DNA of 64,000 nucleotides, taken from Gelria sp. Kuro-4. Its GTDB lineage: Bacteria; Bacillota; DTU030; DUMP01. The position numbers and the translations under genes were made by a program. The first letter of the stretch is position 1; each line of letters opens with the position of its first letter. The stretch lies in NCBI RefSeq assembly GCF_019668485.1, contig NZ_AP024619.1, positions 2,659,757 to 2,723,756 of the forward strand, read 5' to 3'. Below, one piece after another: positions 61,442-64,000 of this stretch. The notes beneath the pieces are model-generated. The model was not told the DNA's origin. It ran no database searches and saw only the letters and a list, made by a program, of their open reading frames with translations.

Positions 61442-63112
61442 CTAGAACCCGATGAATTCCCGCAGGATGGAGGTACGGGGGATCTCGGCCGCCGCGTCGA
61501 GCGGCAGGAAGTAGGCCAGGAACTTCTGAAGGATCTTGGCCTGACTGTAGGCCGGGCTTTCCTTCGGCACCGCCGCCAGCAGGGGCTCGGCGTAGCGCTT
61601 GAGCACGGCCAGCTCGTACACCAGGGCCGAGTTGAACATGGCGTCGGCCTCTTCTTGGAAGGGGAAGATGTTGCGCTCTTCGCCGCGCCGCACCGAGGGC
61701 CAGCGCAGGATGGTCCGTTCCGCCTGGGCGGAACGGTACTTGCTGTCGCGGACGATGCGGCGCAGAAGCCGCGTATCGGTGGTGGGGATGCGGTTGTGGC
61801 GGTCGACGTTGAGCTGGGTGAGGGCGCTCACGTACACCTTGAACTTCTTGTCCTTGGGGATGGAGGCGGTCAGCTTCTCGTTGAGGCCGTGGATGCCTTC
61901 AACGAGAATGGGCTGCCCGGGCTCCACCTTGAGGCGCCGGCCCACCCAGGTGCGCGTACCGCGCTTAAAGTCGAACACCGGCACCTCCACCTCTTCGCCC
62001 TGGACCAGCTGCACCAGCTGTCGGTTGAACAGCTTCAGGTCCAGCGCCTCCAGCACCTCAAAGTCGTAGTCGCCCTTTTCGTCGCGCGGGGTGTGCTCGC
62101 GGTCCACAAAGTAGTCGTCAAGAGAAATGGTCACCGGCCGCAGGCCGTTGACGCGCAGCTGGATGTAAAGGCGCTGCGCAAAGGTGGTCTTGCCGGAAGA
62201 AGACGGCCCGGCGATGAGGACCAGGCGGATGCGCTCGCGGTTTTGGGTGATCTGGTCGGCGATCTGGGCGATCTTTTTCTCGTGCAGGGCCTCTGCGATG
62301 CGCACCAGCTCCGGGCCGTAGCCGCCGGCGATGAGCCGGTTCAGCGCGGCCACGTTTCCTACTCCCAGGATCTCACCCCAGTGCTCGGCCTCGCGAAAGA
62401 CGGCGGCCAGTTTGGGCTGGTCGCGGTAGGGCGGTAGGGCGCCCGGGTTATACTTGTTAGGGTAGAGCAGGATGAGGCCGGGGAGGTAAAAGCGCAGGGC
62501 AAACAGGCGCAAAAAGCCCGTGCTCGGCACCATGTAGCCGTAAAAGTAGTCGTAGCGCCCGGCGAGCTCATAGACATTGAGGTAGTCTTTCTTGCGGTAA
62601 TCGAGAAGCTCTGCCTTGTCCTCCTGCCCTTGGCGGCGGAAGAGCTCCTTGGCCTGCGCGAGCGAGAGTTGCGTTTTCTTAAAGGGTAGATCAGCCGCCA
62701 CCAGTTCGCGCATGCGCTGCTCGAGTGCCGCCACGTCCTCTTCCGTGAGGGCCCGCTCGCCGTGGAGCTCGCAGTAGAGGCCGTTACCCAAAGAGTGCTC
62801 AATGCTGACCCGGCACCGGGGCAGCACGTCCTGCGCCGCCCGGATGAGCAAAAAAGAAAGGCTCCTCACGTAAATGCGCTGGCCGTCGTCCGAACCGAGG
62901 TCCAGAAACTCCACCGGGGCATCTTCGGTCAGTGGATATGTAAGCTCCCGCAGTTCGCCGTTCACCCGGGCCGCCACTATCGGCGAAGGGAAGCGGCCTT
63001 CGTACTCGCGGCTCAGGTTTAGGAGCGTTGTCCCCCGGGCGAAGTCCCGCACCTCGTCCCCGTTTTCCCCAATCTTAAGCTTAAGGCGCACCGTGTCTTC
63101 ACCCAGTGCCAT
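61442..63112 (-). CDS. Uridine kinase-like nucleoside kinase with threonyl-tRNA-synthetase-like N-terminus
   Basis: 556 residues from the ATG at 63110-63112. Residues 1-200 resemble the TGS and second additional domains of threonyl-tRNA synthetase (RGTTLLNLSREYEGRFPSPIV; SIEHSLGNGLYCEL). From about 285 it is a P-loop kinase: Walker A LIAGPSSSGKTTFAQRL, the phosphoribulokinase/uridine kinase segment VTISLDDYFVDRE, and ILVEGIHGLNE. This fusion is widespread in Firmicutes. Its true substrate is not settled. The stop is 29 bp from the groESL promoter. Confidence 0.9.
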   Translation of the reverse strand: MALGEDTVRLKLKIGENGDEVRDFARGTTLLNLSREYEGRFPSPIVAARVNGELRELTYPLTEDAPVEFLDLGSDDGQRIYVRSLSFLLIRAAQDVLPRCRVSIEHSLGNGLYCELHGERALTEEDVAALEQRMRELVAADLPFKKTQLSLAQAKELFRRQGQEDKAELLDYRKKDYLNVYELAGRYDYFYGYMVPSTGFLRLFALRFYLPGLILLYPNKYNPGALPPYRDQPKLAAVFREAEHWGEILGVGNVAALNRLIAGGYGPELVRIAEALHEKKIAQIADQITQNRERIRLVLIAGPSSSGKTTFAQRLYIQLRVNGLRPVTISLDDYFVDREHTPRDEKGDYDFEVLEALDLKLFNRQLVQLVQGEEVEVPVFDFKRGTRTWVGRRLKVEPGQPILVEGIHGLNEKLTASIPKDKKFKVYVSALTQLNVDRHNRIPTTDTRLLRRIVRDSKYRSAQAERTILRWPSVRRGEERNIFPFQEEADAMFNSALVYELAVLKRYAEPLLAAVPKESPAYSQAKILQKFLAYFLPLDAAAEIPRTSILREFIGF

Positions 63113-63224
63113 GCTTTCCCCTCTCCCTTCTCTGCTAACATTATACCTTACCCCGGCGCTGCTGCACATGGCTGCCGGAGACCGCATAAAATGCGGGTGA
63201 AAGCCCTGGAAAGGAGGGATTTTC

Positions 63225-64000
63225 ATGCCGGCACAGCCGCCCAAGAGCCTCCTTTTGGAAGAGCTCGGCACCATAGAGTTCTGGGCGGAGATTCAAAGCG
63301 AGCATCCGCAAATACTGCTTTCAGTATTGCCCCATCTGCAGGAAAGGTATGCGCGCGAACTCCGGCGTCTCCAGCGCGCCTTTGACGACATCGCCCGTCG
63401 GGCGGAGAACCTGCGCGTCCGCCTCGAGCGTGCCCCCGACGAAGAAACCGGTGAGGTGGCAACGGCCGCGGCCGCCCTGGCGCGCGATGCCAGCCGGGGC
63501 AACGATGAGTTCCGCGCGTTGCTGCGCGAGCTGGTGACCATCTACCCCGAGACCGACCTGGCGCTTCTCCTGCAGCACATGCTCATGGAGACGGAACACT
63601 TTGCCGAAAAGCTCAGCGCCATTGAGCCCACCCTACCACCGCAAAACCAGCCACCGCCGCAGCCCACCCTGGAAGGCGTCTTGACGGAGCTCCAGTTCTG
63701 GGCTCGCGACCAGCGCGAACACGCCGTGCTCTTGAGAGCTTTCCTGCCCAACGTCAGCGCCGAAGACCGCGCCGCCCTGGCCCGCTTCGAGCGCGACTAC
63801 CGGGCCCTCGAGCAATCGGCGCGGCGGCTTAGAGAAGCTGCTACCGTCCCCGGCCAGCCCCCCGAAGCGCTCACCACCGAGGCCCGGCGCCTGGCCATGG
63901 TGGCCCGCAATCTCACCCTGGAGTTCATTCGCTTCCAGGAAGATCTCCTCAATCGCTACACCGACCCGGCCTCCCGTTTCCTCATCCGCCACACGCTCAG
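63225..64000 (+). CDS. DUF2935-like protein with two repeats, 3' end outside window
   Basis: Starts at ATG 63225 with AAGGAGGG 6 nt upstream and stays open to the window edge, giving 258 residues. Two all-helical halves each begin with a Trp/Glu/His motif (TIEFWAEIQSEHPQILLSVLP; LQFWARDQREHAVLLRAFLP) and a following acidic helix (MLMETEHFAEKL; LTLEFIRFQEDLL). This matches DUF2935 of Firmicutes, a ferritin-like helical bundle with putative metal ligands. A Pro/Gln-rich linker (about 135-145) joins the halves. It is transcribed divergently from the nucleoside kinase gene. Function unknown. Confidence 0.82.
   Translation, partial: MPAQPPKSLLLEELGTIEFWAEIQSEHPQILLSVLPHLQERYARELRRLQRAFDDIARRAENLRVRLERAPDEETGEVATAAAALARDASRGNDEFRALLRELVTIYPETDLALLLQHMLMETEHFAEKLSAIEPTLPPQNQPPPQPTLEGVLTELQFWARDQREHAVLLRAFLPNVSAEDRAALARFERDYRALEQSARRLREAATVPGQPPEALTTEARRLAMVARNLTLEFIRFQEDLLNRYTDPASRFLIRHTL

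Overview
The window reads as a GC-rich (above 60 percent by eye) anaerobic Firmicute, probably a thermophilic or syntrophic clostridium of the Moorella/Desulfotomaculum type. The signs are two GlpP-type antiterminators, a CIRCE-controlled groESL operon, UPF0158 and DUF2935 proteins, oxygen-sensitive 2-oxoacid:ferredoxin oxidoreductase, and strong AGGAGG ribosome sites with many GTG and some TTG starts. The species cannot be fixed from the sequence alone. Almost every gene lies on the minus strand. The left edge cuts a pduL gene and the right edge cuts a DUF2935 gene. No tRNA, rRNA, CRISPR array or intact insertion sequence was seen.

Region 1 (1-11061): a bacterial microcompartment operon, pduA-B-C-D-E-G-H-K-J-L, for B12-dependent glycerol/1,2-propanediol dehydration. 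It is preceded by a PocR-domain sensor kinase and an AraC-type response regulator that probably sense the diol. Region 2 (11264-13123, plus strand): manganese uptake (mntH) and its regulator (mntR). Region 3 (13192-20117): a PTS-dependent dihydroxyacetone kinase operon, dhaK-dhaL-(DJ-1/PfpI)-dhaM-ptsH-ptsI. It has a near-perfect sigma-54 promoter, a large dyad upstream, and a sigma-54 activator whose N-terminus is an HPr domain. Region 4 (20206-29320): glycerol uptake and oxidation (glpF, glpK, two FAD oxidoreductases, DUF1667, two glpP, a duplicated membrane protein, plsY). Three leaders here share the same RNA switch: a small hairpin with a conserved purine-rich loop, competing with a longer terminator-like stem.

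Region 5 (29417-33794): a heavy-metal/manganese transporter and a Fur-family regulator sharing a 7-1-7 palindrome, then endonuclease IV, UPF0158 and a permease. Region 6 (33945-43281): D-aminoacylase and glutamate racemase, then a GntR-led kor/suc operon that can turn a 2-oxoacid into acyl-CoA, reduced ferredoxin, free acid and ATP. Region 7 (43328-59275): carboxylate uptake and 2-hydroxyacid genes: a TAXI-TRAP system, two TctABC systems, a LarA-type racemase, a second 2-hydroxyacid dehydrogenase, and an uncharacterised trio (ferredoxin fusion, unknown protein, M29-like metalloenzyme) under its own GntR regulator. Region 8 (59391-64000): groESL with CIRCE, a uridine-kinase-like protein and a partial DUF2935 protein.

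Taken together, the window encodes glycerol/diol fermentation by three routes (compartment dehydratase, GlpK/G3P oxidation, dihydroxyacetone phosphorylation) beside a hydroxy- and oxo-carboxylate catabolic block. Each block carries its own dedicated regulator.
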